32,898 nucleotides of DNA. Origin: Snowella sp. Its GTDB lineage: Bacteria; Cyanobacteriota; Cyanobacteriia; Cyanobacteriales; Microcystaceae. Location: positions 1 to 32,898 of the forward strand of contig QBMS01000037.1 of assembly GCA_003249095.1 (NCBI GenBank), in the 5' to 3' direction. Shown here piece after piece: positions 16,836 through 24,806 of the stretch. The notes below the pieces were generated by a model. It was not told where the DNA came from. It was given only the letters and a program-made list of their open reading frames with translations, and did no database searches. Position 1 is the stretch's first letter, and each line of letters starts with the position of its first letter. The translations under genes and the position numbers were made by a program.

Positions 16836-17906
16836 TTAGCCTTTTGACTTACCAACTTTCGTAAGAATTTGATCAAAAATTGCTCCGTCATCAAAAAATT
16901 CAGTCTGTACCTTCTTCCAGCCCCCAAAATCATTGACTGTAAATAGTTTTTTAATCACTGGATATTGAGATGTAAATTCTTTGGCAACGGTTTCATCAAC
17001 AGGACGAAATCCTGATTCAGCAAAGGCTTTTTGGGCTTCGGGTGTATAAAGAAATTGCACAAACGCTTCAGCGACTTTACGAGTTCCATTTTTATCAACA
17101 TTACTATCCACAACCGCAACGGGTGCGTCAATAGAAATATTCTCATTGGTCGGAATAGAATAGGGTAAAGTTTCCCCTTTTTGTTTGGCTAAAATAACTT
17201 CATTTTCGTAATTTAATAGCACATCCCCCTGACCTTGTTTATAAAAAGCATCAGTGGCTTCCCGCGCATCCTTGGGCAAAACAGGGACATTTTGATATAT
17301 TTTCTGGACAAACTCTTGCGCCTGGGCGGGGGTTCCTCCTGTTTGAGTGACCGATCCCCACAGACCGAGGAAATTCCATCTCGCGCCTCCAGAGGTTTTG
17401 GGGTTAGCGGTAATCACTTTCAATTTTTTATCGGCTAGTTCAGACCATTTCGTGATTTTCAGGGCAGGATCACGGGAAACGATCGCGATGACGGATTTAG
17501 TGATAATGCTATCGTTAGGAGCTTCTTTTTCCCAGCCTGGCTCAATTAAGCCCGCTTTTTCGATTTTCTGGACATCGGAACTGAGAGCCAAGGCTACCAC
17601 ATCGGCTTCTAAGCCATCGATCACGGCACGAGTTTGGGAACCCGATCCGCCGTAACTCTGTTTGAAGGTCACCGTTTGTCCCGTTTTTTCCTTCCATTGC
17701 TTGGTAAAGAGGGGAATGATTTTTTCGTAGGCATTGCGAGTGACCGCATAGGAAACCAGAGTCAGATTCGCGCTCTGTTTCGAGTCAGTGTTTGCTTGAG
17801 GATTTTCTGTCTGGGTTTTCTCTGGGGCGGGAGAACAGGAACTTAGACCACCACAAACTAATGCGGCGATCGCCAAAACTCCAAAGAAACGCAAAGACGT
17901 AACCAT
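16836..17906 (-). CDS. sbpA: Sulfate-binding periplasmic lipoprotein SbpA
   Basis: Solute receptor of the sulfate/thiosulfate importer. It is 356 residues long from the ATG at 17906, which has AGGAGA about 12 bases upstream; a longer frame starting at 17981 lacks homology-like sequence and would bury the signal peptide. Residues 1-24 form a lipoprotein signal (hydrophobic stretch, then lipobox LSSC), so it is probably tethered to the outer face of the plasma membrane. Family motifs: VSYAVTRNAYEKIIPLF, KQSYGGSGSQTRAVIDG, DVVALALSSDV, and NPKTSGGARWNFLG, with QGQGDVLLNYENE later. First gene of the operon. It is divergent from the Crp-family regulator gene, with an inverted repeat between them. 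Confidence 0.93.
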   Translation of the reverse strand: MVTSLRFFGVLAIAALVCGGLSSCSPAPEKTQTENPQANTDSKQSANLTLVSYAVTRNAYEKIIPLFTKQWKEKTGQTVTFKQSYGGSGSQTRAVIDGLEADVVALALSSDVQKIEKAGLIEPGWEKEAPNDSIITKSVIAIVSRDPALKITKWSELADKKLKVITANPKTSGGARWNFLGLWGSVTQTGGTPAQAQEFVQKIYQNVPVLPKDAREATDAFYKQGQGDVLLNYENEVILAKQKGETLPYSIPTNENISIDAPVAVVDSNVDKNGTRKVAEAFVQFLYTPEAQKAFAESGFRPVDETVAKEFTSQYPVIKKLFTVNDFGGWKKVQTEFFDDGAIFDQILTKVGKSKG

Positions 17907-17954
17907 TGTGACCCTGTCTCCTAAAAACGAAACGTATTTGTAATGCCCTACGAG

Positions 17955-17981
17955 ATTATCACAAATAAAAATGAATCGCAA
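17955..17981 (-). promoter_or_regulatory. Possible sbpA operon promoter
   Basis: On the minus strand TTGCGA (17976-17981) and GATAAT (17955-17960) resemble -35 and -10 elements with a short 15-base spacer. Transcription would begin about 45 bases before the sbpA ATG. The short spacing makes this tentative. Confidence 0.3.
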
Positions 17982-18026
17982 TACATCTCAGATACAATGT
18001 TGATTTGAATACAAGCGATCTTGATT

Positions 18027-18062
18027 TTGTGCCATGATTGAATTGGCAGCTTATTGGCACAA
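18027..18062. promoter_or_regulatory. Inverted repeat TTGTGCCA-N20-TGGCACAA, candidate operator
   Basis: Exact 8-base arms at 18027-18034 and 18055-18062, in the divergent region of the sbpA operon and the Crp-family regulator, about 40-75 bases before the regulator start. The arms contain TGTGCCA/TGGCACA, reminiscent of Crp-family TGTGA half sites, but the spacing (20 bases) is wider than the classic 6-10, so it may bind two dimers or another factor. A third partial copy (TTGGCAG, 18043-18049) lies between the arms. Confidence 0.45.
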
Positions 18063-18099
18063 TAAACCTTGATTTCTAAGGGTTTTAAGGAATTTAGAC

Positions 18100-18909
18100 A
18101 TGGCAAAACAGACCCCAGAAAACGCGATCGCCCCAAGTGCTTCTTCAATGTGCGCCACGCTCCCCGAACTCATTGAAAAAAATTATTTGTTCCGAGGATT
18201 GGACGTAAATTGGCTAGAAAATTATCTATCCCCCCAGGATCTAAAAATTGAAAAGCTCTTTTCTAATCGTCCTCTCTATACGGCGTTTTTGCCCGAAAAA
18301 TCCCTGGATGTCCTCTATGTCGTCTTGGATGAAGGTTTTGTCATCACCCGCAGTACGCCCTTAGACCGAATTATTGCCATTACCTACGCGGGTAGTTGTT
18401 TTGGGATGCGGAGTTTGCCCTTTGGTTATGGTTTGGCGAGCAAAGCGTTTCCCTGTTTAGTGGAAACCTATAAGACGACCCACGTTATTAAAATTGATTG
18501 GCACATTATTCAAAAAATTTATGACGAGAGTGAGATTTTTCGGGAACATTACCGAATGTTGTTTGAATTACGAGCAAAGTTTGAATACCATTTGCTCAAT
18601 TGCAGTACCTATCCACCTCAAGCAGTCGCGACTCTATTTCGTGCCTTAATTTATCAGGAAAGAGCTTTAGGAAATCAACCGAATTCTTCAGGACATTACT
18701 GTTTTGATCTGCCCGTTGATGTGATTGCCCGCGCTTGTCAGTTGAACCAAAGAACAGTAGAACAGGTATTAAAAGGAATGCAACAAGTCGGTTTAATTGA
18801 AATGAGTAAAGGGGAATCGGGGGACTGGATCACGGCGATCGCGCCAGAAGAATTAAAAGAGGTTTATAGTGCAACGCGAGACAAGGTTTCCTGGTGGCCG
18901 TTACGTTAG
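18100..18909 (+). CDS. Crp/Fnr-family transcription regulator next to sulfate operon
   Basis: A 269-residue regulator. The N-terminal about 40-150 fits a cyclic-nucleotide-binding-type beta roll (LYVVLDEGFVITR, ITYAGSCFGMRSLPFG), but the phosphate-binding Arg-Ser signature of true cAMP binders is not seen, so the effector is unknown. A long dimerisation helix (IIQKIYDESEIFREHYRMLF) precedes the C-terminal winged helix-turn-helix (LPVDVIARACQLNQRTVEQVLKGMQQVGLIE, residues about 205-235). The ribosome site AAGGA precedes the ATG. Divergent placement from sbpA and an intervening inverted repeat suggest it controls sulfate uptake, like CysR of Synechococcus elongatus; this is inference from context, so I give no symbol. 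Confidence 0.8.
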   Translation: MAKQTPENAIAPSASSMCATLPELIEKNYLFRGLDVNWLENYLSPQDLKIEKLFSNRPLYTAFLPEKSLDVLYVVLDEGFVITRSTPLDRIIAITYAGSCFGMRSLPFGYGLASKAFPCLVETYKTTHVIKIDWHIIQKIYDESEIFREHYRMLFELRAKFEYHLLNCSTYPPQAVATLFRALIYQERALGNQPNSSGHYCFDLPVDVIARACQLNQRTVEQVLKGMQQVGLIEMSKGESGDWITAIAPEELKEVYSATRDKVSWWPLR

Positions 18910-19083
18910 TGATCCCAGTGAATAAACGAGTAAAGGCGATCGCGGTTTATTTTTGTAAATTTGGAAAGAGGGCGATCGCTCGTGGTGAAGCTCAATTCAC
19001 AATTCAAAAATGTTAAAAATTAACGTCTCGCTTTGTGAATCGATTCAAATTAGAGATAGGTTATTAAATCGGGATTTAAGATT

Positions 19084-19305
19084 ATGTCATTTAATGCTTA
19101 CAAAAATATCTCAGATGTTATTCAAGCGTTTCCCGTTCATTATCAGGAAATAGACGTTATTCAAGAGCTTCCCTTTGTGATAGATAATTCTTTTCGCCAA
19201 CGACTAGAGTTGATTGTTCGAGAAGGTGTTTTTTTTAATTCAGAGTATGCTATCTGCGAAAATATTATTTCACCTATTCCCATCAAAATTGGTGAAGAAA
19301 CATAA
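19084..19305 (+). pseudogene. Truncated N-terminal fragment of a cyanobacterial hypothetical protein
   Basis: 73 residues (FNAYKNISDVIQAFPVHYQE, then LRQ-type ELPFVI and REGVFFNSEYAICENIISPI). From memory this matches the first third of a widespread cyanobacterial family of about 200 residues whose later part resembles a nuclease-like or restriction-related fold (VAVEAKKD-type motif). Here the protein stops after PIKIGEET and only 55 bases remain before the selO stop, so the remainder is missing. It may be a relic or a short active variant. Its AT-rich sequence without HIP1 sites agrees with an accessory origin. The family assignment is from memory and moderate in confidence. Confidence 0.5.
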
Positions 19306-19360
19306 ACACAAACTTGTCTGGAACTAGTAATCTTTACCATAATCTTTTACTTGTTTCACA

Positions 19361-20785
19361 TTAATTTTTAGTCTGTAAACGTTGCACTAACTCTTCAAAC
19401 GATCGCCAATCATCATTATTCGCGATCGCGTCCCAAACTTCTTCAATTAAAGGTCGTAACAAAGCCGTTTTAGGATTAGCACTTTTTAGGCGATCGCCGA
19501 CTTGAATAAACTCATCTTTTGGTAAGGACTGTAAAACAAGATGATAAAGAACTTTCCAACTAGTCCAATCCGCCTTTCCTAGATCCGTATTTTCTAAAAT
19601 GGTAGTCGGATCTTCTCGCCAACCCAAATTAAAATTCTCAGTTAATTCTGTAAAAAATTGATGATAACCAACCTGACTTTCTTGCAATAATTCAATTGTT
19701 TTTTTGAGCAAATCTTGGGCATTGGGAATCTCAGCCAGAGGTAATCCTAACTTTTGCAACATCAAAGCTTGATAATAATCCTGATAATCTTCTTCAAAAT
19801 TAGCTAATACGGTCTCTAATTCTGAAATAGGAATAATCATACTGAGGGGAACTTGCAATAATTCCAAATTCAGACGACAAATTAAGGGTTGATTGCCATA
19901 GCAATATCGTCCGCCATAGTCGAAATAGGCCGCCGTAAAACCAGGATTATAGGTGGGAATAAACGCATAGGGCCCATAATCAAAACTTTCCCCCGTAATC
20001 GACATATTATCCGTATTCAAAACCCCATGACAGAAACCCGCCGCCATCCACTGAGCCGCTAATTGAGCAACACGCCTCACTAATTCTCGATAAAATTGAA
20101 GATAACGATCTGGATTCTGACCCTTTACTTCGGGATAATAAATCTCAATCACATGATCTAATAATTTTTCAATCAGATCGGGGCGTTTGATATAATACAA
20201 CCGTTCAAAAGTCCCAAACCGAATATGCGATCGGCTAAAGCGAATCATCACCGACGATCGCGTTGGAGACGGTTCATCCCCGCGCCAAAGATTTTCTCCC
20301 GTTTCAATTAAACTCAGACAACGAGAAGTATTTACCCCCAAGGAATGCAACGCTTCTGCCGCTAAAACTTCCCTTACACCACCTTTTAAGGTCAATCTTC
20401 CATCCGCACTGCGAGAATAGGGTGTTCTTCCCGATCCCTTGGTTCCAAAATCGTAGAGTTGTCCATCAGTTCCCCTCACCTGACCATATAAAAATCCCCG
20501 ACCATCGCCCAAATAGGGGTTATATTCTCCAAATTGATAGCCATGATAGCGGAGGGCTAACAGGGGAGTCACGCTCTCAAATTTCCCAAAAGCCTCGATA
20601 AAATGCTCGTTTGTCACCGCCTGGCTCTCTAAATTAAGTTTAGGTAATAAAGCATCATTACGGAAGCGCAGGATCTGTTGGGGAAAGGCGGCGGCAGTGA
20701 CGGCATCAAAGTAATCATTCCCTAAATTTTCTAAGGCTGGTTCGTAGGGAAGAGATAAAAAGGGATTGGAAGAGTTATCTGGCAT
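19361..20785 (-). CDS. selO: Protein adenylyltransferase SelO (YdiU family)
   Basis: Pseudokinase-fold enzyme that transfers AMP to Ser, Thr or Tyr of target proteins, linked to redox stress in other bacteria. From the ATG at 20785 it has 474 residues, the usual length; a TTG at 20833 would add 16 residues without support. Motifs: [18 protein letters not shown] near 75-90, [12 protein letters not shown], the helix region [13 protein letters not shown], and the active-site block [24 protein letters not shown] near 255-280 with the metal-binding Asn and Asp. No Cys or selenocysteine lies at the extreme C-terminus, which ends LQTKN. It is followed by the truncated gene on the opposite strand. 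Confidence 0.95.
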   Translation of the reverse strand: MPDNSSNPFLSLPYEPALENLGNDYFDAVTAAAFPQQILRFRNDALLPKLNLESQAVTNEHFIEAFGKFESVTPLLALRYHGYQFGEYNPYLGDGRGFLYGQVRGTDGQLYDFGTKGSGRTPYSRSADGRLTLKGGVREVLAAEALHSLGVNTSRCLSLIETGENLWRGDEPSPTRSSVMIRFSRSHIRFGTFERLYYIKRPDLIEKLLDHVIEIYYPEVKGQNPDRYLQFYRELVRRVAQLAAQWMAAGFCHGVLNTDNMSITGESFDYGPYAFIPTYNPGFTAAYFDYGGRYCYGNQPLICRLNLELLQVPLSMIIPISELETVLANFEEDYQDYYQALMLQKLGLPLAEIPNAQDLLKKTIELLQESQVGYHQFFTELTENFNLGWREDPTTILENTDLGKADWTSWKVLYHLVLQSLPKDEFIQVGDRLKSANPKTALLRPLIEEVWDAIANNDDWRSFEELVQRLQTKN

Positions 20786-20929
20786 TGGGAGATTTAAGGA
20801 TTTAGGGAACGGGCGATTTAATGTTATATTCAATCTGAATTTAACACGCTTTTCGTGGATAAATTTTAGATAGATTATCGGATATTGCTAAACCATTGGA
20901 TGAATTCGCTATTACTGTAATGATTTTTC

Positions 20930-21006
20930 TTGCCCCCTAAATCCCCCAATTCTGGGGGACTTTCAATCAATTCTTCCCCCCAAAGTTGGGGGGCTAGGGG
21001 GGCGAT
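20930..21006. repeat. C-run/G-run repeat upstream of hisF
   Basis: CCCCCTAAATCCCCCAATTCTGGGGGACTTTC followed by CCCCCCAAAGTTGGGGGG and CTAGGGGGGC; two nested hairpins in about 75 bases. It is the same family as 16403-16433 and 30660-30737 (the CCCCTAAATCCCCCAATTCT part is shared with the latter). It lies 40 bases before hisF, within its presumed leader. Confidence 0.75.
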
Positions 21007-21043
21007 CCTACGCTTAAATTGACCAACGTTTAAAAAACTTGTT

Positions 21044-21814
21044 ATGTTAGCCAAAAGAATTTTGCCTTGTTTGGATGTGAATGCGGGTCGAGTCGTGAAA
21101 GGAGTGAATTTTGTCGATCTCAAGGATGCGGGTGATCCTGTGGAATTGGCGCGAATTTATAACGAGGCGGGGGCAGATGAGTTGGTGTTTCTCGATATTA
21201 CTGCCACCCACGAAGGACGAGACACCATGATTGATGTGGTTTATCGCACGGCTGAGGAAGTTTTTATTCCCTTGACAGTCGGGGGGGGCATTCAATCCTT
21301 AGAAAATATTAAAAATTTGTTACGGGCAGGAGCCGATAAGGTCAGTATTAATTCTGCCGCAGTCCGTAATCCCGATCTAATTAATCAAGCCAGCGATCGC
21401 TTTGGGTCTTCCTGCATTGTGGTGGCGATCGATGCCAGAAAACGGAATGATCCGCAAAATCCAGGATGGGATGTGTATGTACGAGGCGGTCGCGAAAATA
21501 CGGGCATTGATGCGATCGCCTGGGGCAGGGAACTCGCGCAACGGGGAGCAGGAGAATTATTAGTCACCAGTATGGATGCGGACGGAACCCAGGCGGGCTA
21601 TGATTTACCCCTCACCAGGGCGATCGCCGATCAAGTAGAAATTCCCGTCATTGCCTCTGGTGGCGCGGGCAATTGTGAACATATTTATCAAGCTCTCACA
21701 GAAGGTAAAGCCGAAGCGGCCCTCTTGGCCTCTTTGTTACATTACGGTCAGTTAAGCATTGCGGAAGTCAAAACCTACCTCCAGCAACACCAAGTCCCCA
21801 TCAGACCAACTTAA
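21044..21814 (+). CDS. hisF: Imidazole glycerol phosphate synthase cyclase subunit HisF
   Basis: Cyclises PRFAR with ammonia from HisH to imidazole glycerol phosphate and AICAR, linking histidine and purine synthesis. 256 residues forming a TIM barrel; catalytic Asp11 ([14 protein letters not shown]) and Asp130 (VAIDARKR) are present, along with phosphate-binding VGGGIQS and IASGGAGN segments. The whole barrel is present. No hisH neighbour, as is usual for scattered his genes in cyanobacteria. Start ATG at 21044, four residues before the conserved KRILPCLD. Confidence 0.97.
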   Translation: MLAKRILPCLDVNAGRVVKGVNFVDLKDAGDPVELARIYNEAGADELVFLDITATHEGRDTMIDVVYRTAEEVFIPLTVGGGIQSLENIKNLLRAGADKVSINSAAVRNPDLINQASDRFGSSCIVVAIDARKRNDPQNPGWDVYVRGGRENTGIDAIAWGRELAQRGAGELLVTSMDADGTQAGYDLPLTRAIADQVEIPVIASGGAGNCEHIYQALTEGKAEAALLASLLHYGQLSIAEVKTYLQQHQVPIRPT

Positions 21815-21910
21815 GATCCAATACGAAAGAAAAGCTTAAGCTCTGTTCGTCTTCCTTGCATTGTCCATAAGTTGTATTAAAATAGAATTAAAGTTAACAA
21901 TTTTTAATAT

Positions 21911-22105
21911 ATGTTAGTTCCAATTCTCATTTTTGATGTAGCTCTGGTGGCTTGGTCTCTCCATCTCATGCAACAAGCAGTGGAAGATCAGGAGTTTTCC
22001 CTGATGTTAGCGGGATTTCTGGTGGCGGCGGCGGCGGCGGCCATGCTTGTGGTTTACTTCTTGATGGGAAACTGCATTGCTCATCTAAGCAAAATTTCTT
22101 ACTAA
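21911..22105 (+). CDS. Small predicted membrane protein with poly-Ala segment
   Basis: 64 residues, unknown function. Two hydrophobic segments (about residues 3-20, VPILIFDVALVAWSLHLM, and 30-55, LMLAGFLVAAAAAAMLVVYFLMG) separated by QQAVEDQEF, so a two-helix hairpin in a membrane is likely. Six Ala are coded by a near-perfect GCG-type triplet run (GGC x6 at 22024-22041), prone to slippage. A terminator hairpin follows. Possibly a conserved cyanobacterial short protein; I do not recognise the family with confidence. Confidence 0.7.
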   Translation: MLVPILIFDVALVAWSLHLMQQAVEDQEFSLMLAGFLVAAAAAAMLVVYFLMGNCIAHLSKISY

Positions 22106-22176
22106 AACAGAATTCTATTGAATTGAGATAATTGTTGCGATGTTTTTATAGAATTTTAAAAAAGTTATTTTTTGTC

Positions 22177-22213
22177 AAAAGTTGGCCCTATGGAAAATTA
22201 GCCAACTTTTTTT
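22177..22213. terminator. Bidirectional hairpin terminator
   Basis: AAAAGTTGGC (22177-22186) pairs exactly with GCCAACTTTT (22201-22210) around a 14-base loop, followed by TTT. The A-run before and T-run after make it work in both directions. It separates the rightward small membrane protein gene from the leftward SDR gene. Confidence 0.8.
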
Positions 22214-22232
22214 AATCCTTTTTAACATTTAT

Positions 22233-23003
22233 TTACCAAGGCAGCCGACTACCATCCCAGGAGAAAAATTCCCCGCTATCTTTTTCTGTGAGTTGGTCTA
22301 ACACTTCTAATAATTGTGTGGCTGTGCGATCGCGGTCAAACAATTTTTCGGGGGGAACATTACGTTGAAAGGGTTTAGAGAGTTCGGTGTCCGTCGTGCC
22401 TGGATGGAGCATGACCATAATGGTCTGGGGGGACGTGCGTTTATACTCGATCGCCGCCGTCCGTAAAAACATATTTAGGGCCGCTTTTGAAGCTCGATAA
22501 CCATACCATCCCCCGATCTGATTATCCCCAATACTACCAATTTTTGCGGATATAGTCGCTAAAATACTTCTTTCTGGATGTTTTAGCAAGGGAATAAGAT
22601 GTTTAACCAATAAAATTGCTCCAATACTATTGATTTCAAAATATCTCAATAAATTTTCAGGCTGAATTTGTCGTAAACTTTTTTCGGGTTGAAAATCTCC
22701 GTCATGCAAAATTCCCACGCAATTAATTACTAAATGGAGGCGTTTCACCTGCTCACCGATTTTTTTCGCGATCGCCGCTACCTGGGATTCTTGGGTAATA
22801 TCTAGGGATAAAAGTGCTAATTTTTCGGGATATTCCTGCTTTAGTCCCCTTAAATCAGTCATTGAACTGGATTCTCGATGGGTGGCAAACACTCGCTCCA
22901 CCTTATCCTCTGCCAACAACTGTCGAGTAAAAGCTAGACCAATTCCCCCCGAAGCCCCCACAATCAAAACATTGATGCCCTGGGGATAACGATTCAAGCT
23001 CAT
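22233..23003 (-). CDS. Short-chain dehydrogenase/reductase, C-factor-like
   Basis: 256 residues from ATG 23003 (a TTG at 23018 would add five). Rossmann nucleotide motif VGASGGIGLAFT near residue 16, NCVG (in place of the usual NNAG) near 95, and the active-site region with Ser in TISAKIGSIGD and Tyr/Lys in YGYRASK. The pattern ILHDGDFQPEKSL and SIGAILLVKHLIPLLKH resembles C-factor/CsgA-type SDRs of cyanobacteria. Substrate and exact cofactor are unknown. It is divergent from the small membrane protein at 23111 and convergent with the gene at 21911. Confidence 0.85.
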   Translation of the reverse strand: MSLNRYPQGINVLIVGASGGIGLAFTRQLLAEDKVERVFATHRESSSMTDLRGLKQEYPEKLALLSLDITQESQVAAIAKKIGEQVKRLHLVINCVGILHDGDFQPEKSLRQIQPENLLRYFEINSIGAILLVKHLIPLLKHPERSILATISAKIGSIGDNQIGGWYGYRASKAALNMFLRTAAIEYKRTSPQTIMVMLHPGTTDTELSKPFQRNVPPEKLFDRDRTATQLLEVLDQLTEKDSGEFFSWDGSRLPW

Positions 23004-23110
23004 AGTTTTAACCAACAAGATTTTAGGAGGACAAAACCAGTCTAACGAGCAACAGCGATCGTCGGCAAAATTAACTCAACGCTAGGGGCAAAGCATTTGA
23101 TATCATAGGC

Positions 23111-23497
23111 ATGATCTACGTCATATCAATCGCTTTAGTTATGTATTATTTGCCTGAGCCGCCTTATTTTTTGATTTTTGTGGGATTATTTGTGGGTCTT
23201 ACCTGTGGTGCGGCTTTTGAAGCGACACTCAAACAAAAGGTCAGGGTGTGGTTGAATACGCCCACTAGTACGTTACAGGACTTGGATTTGCAACTTCCTT
23301 TTCTGGGAATTTGTGTCGGAATTTGTGTGTTTTTATCGTCGGGAGTCGAAGTTTTTTTAGGCAGTCGTTTGGTGTCCTACGCAATTTCTCTACCTGTCAC
23401 TATTTTTATTGCGGCTTTGGTTTGGAGACAATTGGATAGCCTATTAAAACAGTTAAAAGCAGGGGGGTCTAAGGCGATCGATTTAGACGTATTTTAA
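23111..23497 (+). CDS. Conserved cyanobacterial membrane protein, unknown function
   Basis: 128 residues with about four hydrophobic segments: MIYVISIALVMYYLP at the N-terminus, YFLIFVGLFVGLTCGAAFEA around residues 18-37, LGICVGICVFLSSGVEVFLG around 67-87, and ISLPVTIFIAALVWRQL around 93-109. A basic C-terminal tail (KQLKAGGSKAI) probably faces the cytoplasm. The EPPYFLIF and RVWLNTPTSTLQDLD segments suggest conservation. It is convergent with D-lactate dehydrogenase, with tandem hairpins between. Function unknown. Confidence 0.72.
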   Translation: MIYVISIALVMYYLPEPPYFLIFVGLFVGLTCGAAFEATLKQKVRVWLNTPTSTLQDLDLQLPFLGICVGICVFLSSGVEVFLGSRLVSYAISLPVTIFIAALVWRQLDSLLKQLKAGGSKAIDLDVF

Positions 23498-23500
23498 AAA

Positions 23501-23595
23501 TAAAATAACCCTGTAGGGGCGAATTGCGTTCGCCCTTTTCCTATTTTTAAAAGTAAAATAACCCTGTAGGGGCAAATTGTGATCGCCCTTTTCCT
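23501..23595. repeat. Tandem TGTAGGGGCG repeat, two 42-base units
   Basis: Two copies, 23501-23542 and 23554-23595, each TAAAATAACCCTGTAGGGGC, then the hairpin region, then CGCCCTTTTCCT. They differ at only three positions, all in or near the hairpin, and are separated by 11 bases. The unit is the same family as 9779-9807 and 12124-12152. Located between convergent genes, they probably stop transcription in both directions. Confidence 0.85.
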
Positions 23596-23597
23596 CT

Positions 23598-24596
23598 TTA
23601 TTTAACTTCATTTTGTAATGGTTTACCCTGTTCAAAATCTGTCAAGTTCGCGATCGTTGTATGGGAAATATCCTTTAAAGCATTTTCCGTAAAAAAGGCT
23701 TGATGGGCCGTAATCACCACATTAGAAAAAGATTGGAGCAATTGAAAGGTATCATCCTGAATAATCGTATCGGAAAGATCTTCAAAGAAAAGGTGTTCTT
23801 CCTCTTCATAAACATCAATCCCAACATAACCAATTTTTCCTGTTTTAATGCCTTCGATCACAGCTTTTGTGTCAACTAATTTACCCCGACTGGTATTAAT
23901 TAACATCACGCCCTGTTTCATCTGGGAGATCGCCTCTTGATTAATCAGATTTTTGGTTTCAGGCAAAAGGGGACAGTGCAAAGAAATAATATCTGAACGT
24001 TGCCATAGTTCCTCTAAAGAAACATATTTCGCATTGCCCATTTTCTCGAAATTCTCATTAGGATAGGCATCATAGCCCAACAGATGACAGCCAAAACCCG
24101 CCATAATTTGAGCAAAGATTTGTCCAATTTTTCCTGTTCCAATGACACCAACCGTGCGATCGCGCAGATCAAACCCTAATAACCCATCAAGAGAAAAATT
24201 ATCATCCCGAACTCGATTGTAAGCCCGATATAACTTACGATTGAGCATGAGGATTAGACCAACCGCGTGTTCTGCCACTGAATAGGGCGAATAGGTGGTT
24301 ACTCGGACAACTTTAATTCCTAATTTAGCCGCACTTTCTAGATTGACATTATTAAATCCCGTGCAACGAAGGGCAATTAATTTGGTACCGTCCTTTGCCA
24401 AAATTTCTAAAGTTTCCGTTCCCAGATCATCATTAACAAAGACACAAACTGCCTCAAAACCCGTTGCCAGAGATGCAGTTTTCGGTTCTAGTCGTGCCTC
24501 AAAATAAACTAACTCATGGTTAGCCTGGGATTCCCTATTCTCTAGATCAAGAAATTGGCGATCGTAAGCTTTCGTACTAAAAACAGCGACTTTCAT
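23598..24596 (-). CDS. ddh: D-lactate dehydrogenase (2-hydroxyacid dehydrogenase family)
   Basis: Reduces pyruvate to D-lactate with NADH (NADPH use varies) in fermentation; cytosolic. 332 residues. NAD-binding Rossmann motif GTGKIGQIFAQ near residue 150, and the three active-site elements typical of D-hydroxyacid dehydrogenases: Arg in NTSRGKLVD, Glu in IDVYEEE and His in VITAHQAFFT. The N-terminal FSTKAYDRQFLD is characteristic of the D-LDH subgroup (Slr1556 of Synechocystis). Start ATG at 24596. It lies just downstream of phosphoketolase on the same strand, with a gap of about 210 bases. Confidence 0.92.
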   Translation of the reverse strand: MKVAVFSTKAYDRQFLDLENRESQANHELVYFEARLEPKTASLATGFEAVCVFVNDDLGTETLEILAKDGTKLIALRCTGFNNVNLESAAKLGIKVVRVTTYSPYSVAEHAVGLILMLNRKLYRAYNRVRDDNFSLDGLLGFDLRDRTVGVIGTGKIGQIFAQIMAGFGCHLLGYDAYPNENFEKMGNAKYVSLEELWQRSDIISLHCPLLPETKNLINQEAISQMKQGVMLINTSRGKLVDTKAVIEGIKTGKIGYVGIDVYEEEEHLFFEDLSDTIIQDDTFQLLQSFSNVVITAHQAFFTENALKDISHTTIANLTDFEQGKPLQNEVK

Positions 24597-24680
24597 GATT
24601 TAGATTGATTAAATTTTAGAACTTCTAATTTTGTAATAGATACAGCAGATTGCGTTGTGATGATAGACAAAATATTTGTA

Positions 24681-24697
24681 GAAAATATATTATGTCC
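24681..24697. repeat. ACATAATATATTATGT family, degraded copy 4
   Basis: AAAATATATTATGTCC resembles the right half of copies 1-3, preceded by GACAAAATATT instead of the full left arm. It sits in the gap between D-lactate dehydrogenase and phosphoketolase. Confidence 0.45.
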
Positions 24698-24806
24698 TTA
24701 ACCTTAATAATCAACACAAACAGAATAAAAATAGGGTTTTGGTTCCCAAATCCAGAAAGTATTCAGAGGTGGAAACCAATCCCTACCTAATTAAGTCGAT
24801 CGCTAT

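Noticed and set aside
17907..17981. An N-terminal extension of SbpA
   Set aside because: The ATG at 17906 has a ribosome site and directly precedes the lipoprotein signal; the extension would hide the signal peptide.
8500..24800. CRISPR array
   Set aside because: Repeats are palindromic, dispersed and never in regular repeat-spacer series; no cas genes are present.
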